Positions 17,136 to 25,415 are shown, counted from the stretch's first letter. The stretch is 64,000 bases of DNA from SIG440 sp045587485 (GCA_045587485.1 JAZNCI010000005.1:1-64000), one strand, 5' to 3'. Translations and numbers: made by a program. The notes: a model not told the origin generated them from the letters alone.

Positions 17136-17139
17136 ATAA

Positions 17140-17505
17140 TCACTCTTTAATTAAACTTTTCAGATATCTTTCTGCAATCTTTCGCACCCCCTCCTCACTG
17201 TTATAGCCCCCCGTCATATAGCTGACCTTTTTCCACGACATACATTTTACATAACGATAATAAAAAATCTGCCTTGTCAGACTGTCATCAATTGAATTTA
17301 AAAATTTATCAATCCGTGCCTTTAACTGATTGCACCTTCGGATTTTTTCAACAATTAATCTTTCCTGCTTTTTTATTTCTTCTTCATCGGTCACAAAGCC
17401 GCCGTCATCGCCCCTCGCAAGAATTTTAAGATTTATCAACTCCTCTGTATCATGCATAATCTCCCGATTTAAGTAATAGCATTGCATAAGCTCTTTTTTT
17501 GTCAT
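17140..17505 (-). CDS. Phage late-gene regulator, sigma-70 region 4-like (ArpU/RinA-type)
   Basis: A 121-residue helical protein. The N-terminal two thirds form a coiled coil. Residues about 75-120 (DDSLTRQIFYYRYVKCMSWKKVSYMTGG) read as a sigma-70 region 4-like helix-turn-helix, as in ArpU/RinA/DUF1492 regulators that switch on phage late operons. It is the last gene of the early operon, immediately before the late morphogenesis genes, matching that role. The start ATG at 17505 has GGAGG upstream and overlaps the previous stop (ATGA). Confidence 0.7.
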   Translation of the reverse strand: MTKKELMQCYYLNREIMHDTEELINLKILARGDDGGFVTDEEEIKKQERLIVEKIRRCNQLKARIDKFLNSIDDSLTRQIFYYRYVKCMSWKKVSYMTGGYNSEEGVRKIAERYLKSLIKE

Positions 17506-17693
17506 TCTTCTTTTCCTCCATAATATTTTTTTCTGCACATTTCGCTGCAAAAGCTACGCCCGAATCTGTCAGTTTTACATTCATCCGCTACACAAGGCAT
17601 TGGTGCACCGCAACAATAACAAAACACATCCCCATCAACCAAAAAAAATTCTCTCCTCTTTATCATCAACGTATTAACAAAAACACTCTTCAT
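17502..17693 (-). CDS. Small cysteine-rich zinc-finger-like protein
   Basis: A 63-residue protein with six cysteines in a treble-clef/zinc-ribbon-like layout (FCYCCGAPMPC, ADEC, SFCSEMCRKKYYGG). Similar small proteins are found in early regions of clostridial prophages, but I cannot assign a role beyond probable zinc and nucleic-acid or protein binding. The ATG shares its A with the stop of the Cro-like gene (TGATG). An internal Met at position 10 is an alternative start. Confidence 0.55.
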   Translation of the reverse strand: MKSVFVNTLMIKRREFFLVDGDVFCYCCGAPMPCVADECKTDRFGRSFCSEMCRKKYYGGKEE

Positions 17694-17938
17694 CACTCAC
17701 CATCCCGATGCGTTAATTTGTTTCCTTTAGGAAACTTTTCATTAAAAAAAATATGCATTACCTGCCACCCCTTCAAAGAAAGAATGTCGGATATACACTT
17801 TATTTCCCACAGAGTAAATTCCGCACCGCCGGATAACTTTTTATTTAATTCATAATAACTAATCCCGATTAAGCGTGACAAATTTTCTTTGGAAATCTTT
17901 TTGCTTTTCATAACTTTTTTTAATTTTTTGTAATGCAT
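17693..17938 (-). CDS. Cro-like helix-turn-helix regulator (DUF739-like)
   Basis: An 81-residue DNA-binding protein starting MHYKKLKKVMKSKKISKENL, with a helix-turn-helix (LSRLIGISYYELNKKLSGG) and the FTLWEIKCISDIL block of DUF739/Cro-like regulators. It starts at ATG 17938 behind AGGAGG; the GTG at 17956 lacks its own ribosome site. First gene of the leftward operon, it faces the repressor at 18110 across back-to-back promoters, so the pair forms a CI/Cro-type switch. Confidence 0.75.
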   Translation of the reverse strand: MHYKKLKKVMKSKKISKENLSRLIGISYYELNKKLSGGAEFTLWEIKCISDILSLKGWQVMHIFFNEKFPKGNKLTHRDGE

Positions 17939-17971
17939 TACGTCACCTCCTATCACTGTACATCATTAAGA

Positions 17972-18000
17972 ATACTACCATTATTTTACATTTTTGTCAA
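17972..18000 (-). promoter_or_regulatory. Leftward promoter of the phage-like regulator operon
   Basis: On the minus strand TTGACA (17995-18000) and TAGTAT (17972-17977) lie 17 bases apart, 34 bases before the Cro-like start codon. A natural target for the repressor encoded at 18110. Confidence 0.7.
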
Positions 18001-18039
18001 TACTAAGTTAACATTTTTTTACTTTTTTGGTAAAAGACG

Positions 18040-18068
18040 TTGCATTTATTAAATTGTTGTGATATAAT
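18040..18068 (+). promoter_or_regulatory. Rightward promoter of the repressor gene
   Basis: TTGCAT (18040-18045) and TATAAT (18063-18068) with a 17-base spacer, 41 bases before the repressor ATG. It is back to back with the leftward promoter, with 39 bases between the two -35 boxes. I could not pick out a clear operator repeat between them. Confidence 0.7.
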
Positions 18069-18109
18069 CAATGCGGAAGAAAGCTCTTCAAAAGAAAGGA
18101 CAATTCATT

Positions 18110-18415
18110 ATGCTTACCGATATCTATCAAAGACGAACTGAACTGGGATTAACTCTTGAAAAAATAGCTGAATATGTGGGGGTCAGCAAAGGAACCGTAA
18201 AGAAGTGGGAAAGCGGATACATAAAAAATATGGGTCGTGATAAAATTTTACTTCTTTCTGAAATTTTATGCGTTTCGCCCCTTGATATACTTGATTTAGC
18301 AGAAAACGACAAAAATATTATAATCTGTCACAAAGGAAACTCATCCGATTACTATACAGTCTCAGACGAAACCTATGATAAAATTCTTACTCTTATAAAA
18401 ACTGGGGAAAATTGA
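18110..18415 (+). CDS. XRE-family repressor, short form
   Basis: A 101-residue protein with an N-terminal XRE helix-turn-helix (LTLEKIAEYVGVSKGTVKKW, residues about 12-31) and a short C-terminal dimerisation-like tail. The LexA/CI-type autocleavage (S24) domain is absent, so RecA-driven self-cleavage cannot be the inducing step. ATG at 18110 is preceded by AAAGGA; the reading from 18071 lies within its leader. The only plus-strand gene of the cluster, it probably keeps the leftward operon silent. Confidence 0.75.
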   Translation: MLTDIYQRRTELGLTLEKIAEYVGVSKGTVKKWESGYIKNMGRDKILLLSEILCVSPLDILDLAENDKNIIICHKGNSSDYYTVSDETYDKILTLIKTGEN

Positions 18416-18417
18416 TA

Positions 18418-18446
18418 TAGACAAACTCCTTAATTTATAGTATACT
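18418..18446 (+). promoter_or_regulatory. Promoter of upp
   Basis: TAGACA (18418-18423) and TATACT (18441-18446) spaced by 17 bases, ahead of upp. It lies immediately after the repressor stop codon, marking the right border of the phage-like cluster. Confidence 0.65.
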
Positions 18447-18478
18447 TAAACTAATATCAATTAAGCGAGGTATTACAT

Positions 18479-19105
18479 ATGAGTAAAATTACAACACTCA
18501 CCCACAGTCTGCTTACACACAAGCTAACTCTTTTAAGACAAAAGGACACACCTGTCAGGGAGTTCAGGCGTCTTATTTATGAGATTTCAACCCTTATTGC
18601 ATACGAAGCAACAAAAGACCTTTCTTTGTGTGACACAACCATTGAAACCCCCTTGTGCAAAACCCAAGGAAAGCTCTTGTGCAGTCAACCAGCTCTTATC
18701 CCTATACTTCGCGCAGGGCTTGGTATGCTTGAGCCATTTGTTTCGCTAATTCCCGCAGCAGCGGTCGGGCACATTGGTCTTGAACGCGACCACGACACAC
18801 ATCTTCCCCGTGAATATTACTGCAAGCTGCCCTGTGACATCGCCAAACGAGAGGTTATTGTTCTTGACCCGATGCTGGCAACAGGCGGCTCAGCAAGTGC
18901 AGCAATCGACTTTTTGAAAAAACGTGGTGCAAAGAATATTCGTTTTGTCTGCATAATCGCAGCTCCAGAAGGCGTAGAGGTTCTCAAACATGACCATCCT
19001 GATGTAGATTTATATATCGGTGCCTTGGATGAATGTCTTAACGAAAACGCCTATATAGTTCCTGGTCTGGGCGACGCAGGCGACAGAATTTTTGGAACAT
19101 TATAA
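18479..19105 (+). CDS. upp: Uracil phosphoribosyltransferase
   Basis: A 208-residue enzyme converting uracil and PRPP to UMP in pyrimidine salvage. The PRPP-binding loop VIVLDPMLATGGSA is near residue 125, ILRAGLGM near 80, and the uracil-binding end YIVPGLGDAGDR close to the C-terminus. Normal length. Single-gene unit with its own promoter and terminator. Confidence 0.97.
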   Translation: MSKITTLTHSLLTHKLTLLRQKDTPVREFRRLIYEISTLIAYEATKDLSLCDTTIETPLCKTQGKLLCSQPALIPILRAGLGMLEPFVSLIPAAAVGHIGLERDHDTHLPREYYCKLPCDIAKREVIVLDPMLATGGSASAAIDFLKKRGAKNIRFVCIIAAPEGVEVLKHDHPDVDLYIGALDECLNENAYIVPGLGDAGDRIFGTL

Positions 19106-19118
19106 CTAACACAAAAGA

Positions 19119-19154
19119 AAAAATCCTTCCTTTAAATCACAAGGAAGGATTTTT
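19119..19154. terminator. Bidirectional terminator between upp and ribF
   Basis: Arms 19119-19132 and 19141-19154 with an 8-base loop, A-rich before and T-rich after. It serves the convergent upp (plus) and ribF (minus) genes. Confidence 0.85.
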
Positions 19155-20052
19155 AAATTTTAAAATATTTTTCTGCTGTCTTCTTATCCCTTTCAATCTG
19201 CCCTGAAAGCTGTTTTATATCTTCAAACTTTTTAATATCTCTCAGCTTTTTACAGAATTCAATCTGTATTTCATCGCCATAAATTTCACCGTCAAATTCA
19301 AAAATATATGTTTCAATGTTTGGCTTTTTATCGTTTACAGTTGGCTTTGTCCCAACATTTGTAACCGAATAATATCGCCTTTCACTTATCACAGCCACAG
19401 TCGCATAAACACCGCTTTGAGGTATCACAAACCCGTCAGGAATTTCAATGTTCGCTGTCGGAAAACCCAATTCTCTGCCCAATGCTCTGCCGTGAATAAC
19501 CCTGCCTGACAGTGAAAATGGTCTGCCCATATACCATCTTGCCTGTTCCATATCTCCATTCTCAACGAATTTTCGGATTTCGGTGCTTGATATTACTCTT
19601 TCAAGCTGAACACAATCCAAAGTAAATACCTCAACCCCGCATTTTTTGCACTCTACCGTCAGTTTTTGGGTATCGCCCTCGGCCAAATAACCAAAGCGAT
19701 AATTCTCACCTGAAAACACCGCCGCCGCATTATACCGCGCAACAAGATATTCTGTGACAAAGGCATTATATCTGACCCTTTTAAATTCAGGGCTGAATTC
19801 TTCAATTACAACAATATCCGCACCCATATCCTCAAGTATTTTAAGACGCCCATCAAGTGAATTAACCCGCTTTGCATTTGGGATTTCCACAAGCTGAACC
19901 AGCGAAAAAAGTCCTGCTTTGCCTGCATATTCAATGCACCCCTTTATAACCTTTATATGTCCCTTGTGCAAAGCATCAAAGGACCCCAGTGCAACTGCGG
20001 TCTTTTTGCCATTAGTGTAATTTTTCAGTTCATTACTGTTTGTAACTATCAT
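19153..20052 (-). CDS. ribF: Bifunctional riboflavin kinase / FAD synthetase
   Basis: A 299-residue enzyme making FMN and then FAD. The N-terminal nucleotidyltransferase half has GSFDALHKGH near residue 23 and SSTEIRKFVENGD near 155. The C-terminal flavokinase half has GRALGRELGFPTANI near 190 and the GVYATVAV strand. ATGs overlap truB by 4 bases, so it is the last gene of the rimP-to-ribF operon. Confidence 0.96.
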   Translation of the reverse strand: MIVTNSNELKNYTNGKKTAVALGSFDALHKGHIKVIKGCIEYAGKAGLFSLVQLVEIPNAKRVNSLDGRLKILEDMGADIVVIEEFSPEFKRVRYNAFVTEYLVARYNAAAVFSGENYRFGYLAEGDTQKLTVECKKCGVEVFTLDCVQLERVISSTEIRKFVENGDMEQARWYMGRPFSLSGRVIHGRALGRELGFPTANIEIPDGFVIPQSGVYATVAVISERRYYSVTNVGTKPTVNDKKPNIETYIFEFDGEIYGDEIQIEFCKKLRDIKKFEDIKQLSGQIERDKKTAEKYFKI

Positions 20053-20936
20053 ATTTCCGCTCCGCCATAAAAGGTTTTGATTATCTCAAACCGTCCCTCG
20101 TTTTGCTGTGCAAGTGCCAGAAAATTATTTTTTTCATCAAAAACACGATAGATTTCGCCCTCCTGCAGTCCGCCAACGGTTATCCTTATTCCGTTTCGCA
20201 CTCTGCCCGCATTTCTCTCTGCCAGGATAATTCGTTCATATTCAGGAAGAGCTTCTCCAATATGTGTCATAAAGCTGAAATCTTCATCTTTTGCCATTTG
20301 CTCTATCTGTTCAAGGGTATACGCGTTTTCTATTTCAAACCGACCGCTTTTTGTGCGGTTAAGTGCAGACATATGCCCGCCACAACCAAGCTCTGCACCT
20401 ATATCGTTGCACAATGTTCTGATATATGTTCCCTTTGAGCAATCCACCAGCATATCAATCGCAGCATTTTCCAAATCAATACTTTTGATTTCAATGTTGC
20501 TGATTGAAATTCTCCTTGGCTCACGCTCAACAGTTTTTCCCTCTCTCGCAAACTCATAAAGCTTTTTCCCATCAATCTTGATTGCAGAATACATCGGCGG
20601 AATTTGAGTAATCTCACCAACAAACTTTTTAACAGCATCATAAATCTGCTCTTCTGTAACACACACATCAAAGCTTTCTGTAACCTTGCCCGACGCATCC
20701 TGAGTGTCGGTAAAGGCTCCCAGCTGCAGTCTTGCCATATACTGTTTATCAGCAGCAGTCAGGTATTCAGCGAGCTTTGTGCCCTTACCCACGCACATAG
20801 GAAGAACCCCTGATGCATCAGGGTCAAGGGTTCCTGTGTGTCCTATTTTTTTTATATTTAAAATCTTTCTTAATCTGTAAACAACATCATGAGAGGTTAT
20901 CCCCAATGGCTTGTTTACGTTAATAATTCCGTCCAT
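20049..20936 (-). CDS. truB: tRNA pseudouridine-55 synthase
   Basis: A 295-residue TruB that makes pseudouridine 55 in tRNA T loops. The catalytic motif GHTGTLDPDASGVL holds the Asp near residue 38, and the KGTYIRTLCNDIG motif is near 165. Canonical neighbour of ribF and downstream of rbfA/nrnA. Confidence 0.97.
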   Translation of the reverse strand: MDGIINVNKPLGITSHDVVYRLRKILNIKKIGHTGTLDPDASGVLPMCVGKGTKLAEYLTAADKQYMARLQLGAFTDTQDASGKVTESFDVCVTEEQIYDAVKKFVGEITQIPPMYSAIKIDGKKLYEFAREGKTVEREPRRISISNIEIKSIDLENAAIDMLVDCSKGTYIRTLCNDIGAELGCGGHMSALNRTKSGRFEIENAYTLEQIEQMAKDEDFSFMTHIGEALPEYERIILAERNAGRVRNGIRITVGGLQEGEIYRVFDEKNNFLALAQQNEGRFEIIKTFYGGAEI

Positions 20937-20955
20937 ATAACCTATTCTCTATTCT

Positions 20956-21906
20956 TTAAAACTGCTTGCATATCTCTTCAACAAGCTCTTTTTTAACCTC
21001 CTCAAGAGGCTTTCTTCTCAAATAACCGCTTGCTTTTTTGTGACCGCCCCCACCAAAAGCAAGTGCGGTTTGTGCCACATCAACATCACTGTTTGAACGC
21101 AGACTAACCTTAAATGCTCCGTCGTTTCGTTCACGGATATAAGCCCCCACCAAAGCACCCTCTACCGACCTGGGCAGTTCCACAATTCCGTCGATAATTT
21201 TCTCATCAACACCAAGCTCGGTAAAGTCATTTTCTGTTATGGAAAGAACTGCAATTTTGCCATCCTCAAAAATGTCAAGATTGTCAATTCCACGCTTGTA
21301 TGCTTTAAAATAGCCAACACTTTTTGTGTCAAAAATCTGCTTTGAGATTTCACCCACATCAACTCCGCACTCAAGAAGCTTTGCCGCAACCATATGGGTC
21401 TTTGGTGTGGTCGAGGAATACTTAAAGCTACCCGTATCGCAGGTAATCGCCAGATAAAGATTGTTGGCAATATCCTGTGTCAGTTCTGCCCCAAGTGCCA
21501 CAGCAAAATCATATATTATCTCACCTGTTGCCGGTGCATTTGCATCAACATAAGTTGCATCGGCAAATTCCATATGTGTCATATGATGGTCAATTGCCGC
21601 TGTATTGCCGCAAAACTGTTCTTTAAGGTCGCCAATTCTTTTAAAATCGGCACAGTCAACCGCAATTTTCAAATCACAGTCCTCAATTTTAAGACCGCAA
21701 TTCTCTGAGCCCTTTATCAGTTTATACTCTCTGGTATTCTCGTCACCCTCACGCAAAAAAACCTCTGCCTTCTTGCCCATTGCCACAAGAATGAGCTTAA
21801 GAGCATACGAACTTCCCAAAGCGTCACCGTCGGGATTTTCGTGATTGAATATTGCAATGCTGTTTGCATTTTTTATTTTTTCAATTACGGTATTCAGAAT
21901 AACCAC
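20956..21906 (-). CDS. nrnA: DHH-family oligoribonuclease / pAp phosphatase (NrnA-like)
   Basis: A DHH/DHHA1 phosphoesterase of about 315 residues. NrnA degrades short RNA oligomers and pAp. Visible motifs: NHENPDGDALGS at the N-terminus, VDCADFKR, the DHH motif (AIDHHMTHMEFAD) and the C-terminal GGGGHKKASGYLRR. The start is uncertain: AAAGGGAG lies just before GTG 21906 (too close) and better before a CTG at 21894, while the open frame reaches TTG at 21936 without a ribosome site. The family N-terminus favours a start at 21894-21906. Confidence 0.92.
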   Translation of the reverse strand: MVILNTVIEKIKNANSIAIFNHENPDGDALGSSYALKLILVAMGKKAEVFLREGDENTREYKLIKGSENCGLKIEDCDLKIAVDCADFKRIGDLKEQFCGNTAAIDHHMTHMEFADATYVDANAPATGEIIYDFAVALGAELTQDIANNLYLAITCDTGSFKYSSTTPKTHMVAAKLLECGVDVGEISKQIFDTKSVGYFKAYKRGIDNLDIFEDGKIAVLSITENDFTELGVDEKIIDGIVELPRSVEGALVGAYIRERNDGAFKVSLRSNSDVDVAQTALAFGGGGHKKASGYLRRKPLEEVKKELVEEICKQF

Positions 21907-21942
21907 TCCCTTTAAACCAATGCAGGTTGTCACCAAAAGACT

Positions 21943-22284
21943 TTAAAGCTTTTTCAGCACCTCATTAATGTGTGCTCCATATTCGATAGAATTGTCAAGA
22001 ACAAAGGTAAATTCAGGGGTGTTTCGTAGATTAATTCTTCTGCCAACCTCCTTGCGGATAAAGCCGGCTGCACTTTTCAGTGCATCCATAGCCCCCGTCT
22101 GTACATCCTCTTTGCCCAGAACACTTATATATGCTTTGGCAAATTTAAGATCCTTTGTGACATTTACATTCACAACCGAAACCACCGCCTTACTGAGTCT
22201 TGGGTCTTTAAGCTCACGGATAATCATACTCAGCTCACGTTTTACTTCCTCTGAAATTCTGTCTATTCTGTTATATGCAGGCAT
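21943..22284 (-). CDS. rbfA: 30S ribosome-binding factor A
   Basis: A 113-residue KH-like protein required for 30S maturation and 16S rRNA 5-prime processing. Opening RIDRISEEVKRELSMII and the KDPRLSKAVVSVVNV block are diagnostic, as is LRNTPEFTFVLDNSIE near the end. It is separated from infB by a 237-base spacer carrying a palindromic element. Confidence 0.97.
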   Translation of the reverse strand: MPAYNRIDRISEEVKRELSMIIRELKDPRLSKAVVSVVNVNVTKDLKFAKAYISVLGKEDVQTGAMDALKSAAGFIRKEVGRRINLRNTPEFTFVLDNSIEYGAHINEVLKKL

Positions 22285-22359
22285 TTCTGCACCGCCTTTC
22301 TTGTTTTAATTCCAAAATTCTTATCCTATTTTTCACCTTAGGGTAAAAGGAATTGGAAA

Positions 22360-22505
22360 TCATATGCCTTGCTTGCAAGGTCGAAAAGTTTAAATCGAAT
22401 AAATTTTATTGCAAGACAAGGCAAAAGCGCAGTGAATACTTTGTGTATTCACGAGCATTTTAACACAGTATTGCGTAAAATTTGTCGATTTAAACCATAT
22501 GAGGG
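22360..22505. repeat. Intergenic palindromic element between infB and rbfA
   Basis: A large imperfect palindrome fills the infB-rbfA gap. Outer arms are GTTTAAATCGA (22388-22398) and TCGATTTAAAC (22485-22495), followed inward by imperfectly matching arms. At the centre is GTGAATAC-TTTGT-GTATTCAC. The central 11 bases TACTTTGTGTA (22437-22447) are the reverse complement of the core of the element between argJ and argB. It carries no gene and should form an RNA hairpin inside the infB-rbfA transcript. Confidence 0.65.
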
Positions 22506-22521
22506 ACAATTTTTCTTTCCC

Positions 22522-24819
22522 TTATACAACCTGTTCCATAACATAAACCTCGACAATATCGCCTTCCTTTATGTCATTGAACTTTTCAATACTGATACCG
22601 CACTCATAACCGCTGGCAACCTCTTTCACATCGTCCTTAAATCTCTTAAGCGATGCAAGCTCGCCCTCGTGAATAACAATGCCGTCACGAACAATACGAA
22701 CAAGGCTGTTTCGCTGAACCTTGCCATCCGTAACATACGCACCGCCAATTGTTCCAACGCCCGAAACCTTGAAGGTTGTTCTGATTTCAACATGTCCTGT
22801 AATCGCCTCTCGGAATTTCGGGGCAAGCATACCTTTCATAGCCGCTTCGATATCTTCGATTGCGTCATAGATTACCCTGTAAAGACGGATATCAACATCT
22901 GAGCTTGCTGCCGCAACAGTTGCACCAGGTGTAGGACGCACGTTAAAGCCAACAATAATCGCATTTGAAGCACTTGCCAGCATAACATCGGATTCATTAA
23001 CTGCACCAACTGCACCATGAATAACATTAACGCGTACTTCCTCGTTGGTAATTCGCTCTAGCGACTGGCGAACAGCCTCAACCGAGCCTTGAACATCTGC
23101 CTTAACAATGATATTAAGGTCTTTCATCTTACCTGCTTCAATGTGTTCAAAAAGGTTTTCAAGGGATACAGCCTGAGTTGCCTTCTGTGTCTCCTGCTTT
23201 GCCTTGAACTTTCTTGCCTCTACTACAGCCCTTGCCTTTCTCTCGTCCTCAACAGCATAAAAAACGTCGCCGCCTTCGGGAACCTCTGAAAGACCTAAAA
23301 TTTCAACAGGAATTGCAGGGCCTGCCTTCTTTATTGACTTTCCCTTGTCGTCATTCATTGCACGAACTCTGCCCACAGAAGTTCCGGCAACTACAATATC
23401 CCCGACTTTCAGCGTACCATTCTGCACCAGAAGGGTTGCTACAGGACCTCTTCCCTTGTCAAGTTGAGCCTCAATAACAGTACCCTTTGCAAGACGGTTG
23501 GGATTAGCCTTAAGCTCCTTCATTTCAGCCACAAGAAGCACCATATCCAAAAGACCGTCAATGTTAATCTTCTGCTTTGCCGAAACCTCAACACAGATTG
23601 TATCACCGCCCCATTCTTCGGGAACAAGACCATGCTCGGTAAGCTCCTGACGAACTCTGTCGGGATTTGCGCCTTCCTTATCAATTTTGTTAATTGCAAC
23701 AATAATGGCAACATTTGCCGCTTTAGCATGGTTGATTGCCTCGATTGTCTGGGGCATAATACCGTCATCAGCCGCAACAACCAATATTGCAATATCAGTA
23801 ACCAGTGCACCGCGGGCACGCATTGCAGTAAACGCCTCGTGACCCGGAGTATCAAGGAAGGTAATCTTTTTATCATTTACACGAACACGATAAGCGCCGA
23901 TATGCTGTGTAATTCCGCCAAACTCACCTTCGGTTACGTTTGAATTTCTGATTGTATCGAGGAGCGAGGTTTTACCATGGTCAACGTGACCCATTACAAC
24001 CACAACAGGTGAACGTGGGATAAGTGACTCGGGTGAATCCTCAACATCATTAAACAGTTTGTCCTCTTCTGTAAGAATTATTTCCTTTTCAACCTTAGCA
24101 CCAAAATCTTCCACAATCAATGATGCCGTATCAAAGTCAAGACTTTCGTTGACAGACGCCATAATCCCAAGCATCATCAGCTTTTTGATAACCTCGGTCG
24201 AAGATTTGTCAAGACGCTCTGCCAGTTCGCCCACAGTGATTGAATCAGGAACAAGTATAACCTGAGTCTCCTGCTTTTTCTCCTTTTTAGCAATCTTCTC
24301 AAAAGCCTTGGGGTCCTGTTTTTCCTTAACCAGCTTGCTTTTTTTGTTACCCGTCTTAATCTTCTGCTTGCCGCCGCCCTGACTCTTTACATTTTCAGGA
24401 ACAAGCTCCTCAAGCCTTTCGTTATCAAGGCGGTCAAGGTCAACGTTATTTGCACGGGTGTCAACCACACGCGTCTTGCGCACAGGTGCATCGCTTGCAA
24501 AGCCACCCTCTGACTCGATTTTTTCAGAAACCGATTTCTCTGTAGCATCGCCTTCTTTTTTCTTGTCTTCTTTTTCAGACTCAGGTGCTTTTACCTCTTT
24601 AACAGGCTCAACCTCAGGAACTTCTGCAAATAATGCCGAAAAATCCTCAACCTGATTTTTTTGCGTAACATATTCAAAAATAATATCAAGCTCTCTTTCG
24701 TCAAGAGCACTCATATGACTCTTTTCGGAAATACCGTAATCGCTGAGAATTTTAACAAGCTCCTTGCCGGAAACTCCTACAAACCCCTTCGAAAGTTCAT
24801 ATGCTTTAATTTTTGTCAT
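22522..24819 (-). CDS. infB: Translation initiation factor IF-2
   Basis: A 765-residue GTPase that delivers initiator tRNA. An N-terminal IF2_N domain (MTKIKAYELSKGFVGVSGKE) is followed by a charged linker (about 70-200), a second IF2_N domain, and the G domain with GHVDHGKTSLL near 280, DTPGHEAF near 325 and NKIDK near 380. The C-terminal domain includes the tRNA-binding region. Normal gene in the nusA-infB operon. Confidence 0.98.
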   Translation of the reverse strand: MTKIKAYELSKGFVGVSGKELVKILSDYGISEKSHMSALDERELDIIFEYVTQKNQVEDFSALFAEVPEVEPVKEVKAPESEKEDKKKEGDATEKSVSEKIESEGGFASDAPVRKTRVVDTRANNVDLDRLDNERLEELVPENVKSQGGGKQKIKTGNKKSKLVKEKQDPKAFEKIAKKEKKQETQVILVPDSITVGELAERLDKSSTEVIKKLMMLGIMASVNESLDFDTASLIVEDFGAKVEKEIILTEEDKLFNDVEDSPESLIPRSPVVVVMGHVDHGKTSLLDTIRNSNVTEGEFGGITQHIGAYRVRVNDKKITFLDTPGHEAFTAMRARGALVTDIAILVVAADDGIMPQTIEAINHAKAANVAIIVAINKIDKEGANPDRVRQELTEHGLVPEEWGGDTICVEVSAKQKINIDGLLDMVLLVAEMKELKANPNRLAKGTVIEAQLDKGRGPVATLLVQNGTLKVGDIVVAGTSVGRVRAMNDDKGKSIKKAGPAIPVEILGLSEVPEGGDVFYAVEDERKARAVVEARKFKAKQETQKATQAVSLENLFEHIEAGKMKDLNIIVKADVQGSVEAVRQSLERITNEEVRVNVIHGAVGAVNESDVMLASASNAIIVGFNVRPTPGATVAAASSDVDIRLYRVIYDAIEDIEAAMKGMLAPKFREAITGHVEIRTTFKVSGVGTIGGAYVTDGKVQRNSLVRIVRDGIVIHEGELASLKRFKDDVKEVASGYECGISIEKFNDIKEGDIVEVYVMEQVV

Positions 24820-24856
24820 AATTCTTCCCCTTTCTGTTGGCAGCGCGCCAACCCAA

Positions 24857-25174
24857 CTATCCAGTTATATCATCAAGGCACTTAGACAGCTCCTCTGCAA
24901 TACCCTGATTCATCACCGCAAGCACAACCGCAAAACCTCGCCCCGTGTACCTGCCAAGTGTGATTTTATCACTATATTCAGCCATCCTTGCTGAATAAAA
25001 TCCGCAAGTGTTTTTGAATTTCTTCTTTGTGTTTTCGGATGCGTCAGATGCCACAATCACAAGATATGCCTTGCCTTCCCTTATTGCATCCTTTGCTGCA
25101 CCTTCGCCAAAAGCGATGCCGCGCATCCTTGCAGCAAGCCCAAGCATTCTGAAGAACTTCTCATTCTCTGCCAT
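24857..25174 (-). CDS. ylxQ: L7Ae/YlxQ family ribosomal protein-like
   Basis: A 105-residue L7Ae/L30e-fold RNA-binding protein, YlxQ of the nusA-infB operon. It binds kink-turn-like RNA in relatives. Opens MAENEKFFRMLGLAARMRGI, with the conserved VIVASDASENTKKK block. The start at ATG 25174 behind GGAGG is favoured over an upstream one. It overlaps the end of rnpM by 14 bases. Confidence 0.92.
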   Translation of the reverse strand: MAENEKFFRMLGLAARMRGIAFGEGAAKDAIREGKAYLVIVASDASENTKKKFKNTCGFYSARMAEYSDKITLGRYTGRGFAVVLAVMNQGIAEELSKCLDDITG

Positions 25175-25415
25175 CTTGCATCGCCTCCAATGCATCATAA
25201 ACATCCGTTTCAACCTTGCAGGACAGGCTGCGTTCTATCGCTCTTACCTTGCGTGCCTTTTCTATGCATCCGCCGTCCTTGCAGATATATGTGCCTCTGC
25301 CTGCCAGCTTTCCGCTAAGGTCAACCGAAATACTTTCCTTTTGTTTTACGATCCTGACAAAGCTGTCCTTGCCTTTAACCTCTCTACAGACTGCACACAT
25401 ACGCTGTAGCTTCAT
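25161..25415 (-). CDS. rnpM: YlxR/RnpM RNase P modulator
   Basis: An 84-residue DUF448 protein with the family signature RMCAVCREVKGKDSFVRIV at the N-terminus and GRGTYICKDGGCIEKARK in the middle. YlxR has been characterised as an RNase P modulator. Canonical position between nusA and ylxQ. Confidence 0.93.
   Translation of the reverse strand: MKLQRMCAVCREVKGKDSFVRIVKQKESISVDLSGKLAGRGTYICKDGGCIEKARKVRAIERSLSCKVETDVYDALEAMQDGRE

Larger units (their letters stand above)
2603..18415. mobile_element. Phage-derived morphogenesis cluster without integration or replication genes
   Basis: About 15.8 kb of siphovirus-type genes in canonical order on the minus strand: Cro-like regulator, zinc-finger protein, late regulator, small and large terminase, portal, scaffold, capsid, connectors, tail tube, tail assembly proteins, putative tape measure, distal tail, Gp37-like, baseplate, fibre, holin, amidase. 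A divergent repressor closes the right end. No integrase, recombinase, excisionase, primase, helicase, polymerase or methylase is present. The flanking sequences (2516-2602 and 18416-18478) share no convincing att repeat; the only match, GTATACT, is explained by promoters. It could be a remnant prophage, a satellite-like element or a domesticated particle. Confidence 0.85.

Noticed and set aside
2516..18478. GTATACT at both borders of the phage-like cluster as an att repeat
   Set aside because: Seven bases only, and both copies are parts of promoter-like sequences of recD2 and upp; no longer match was found.
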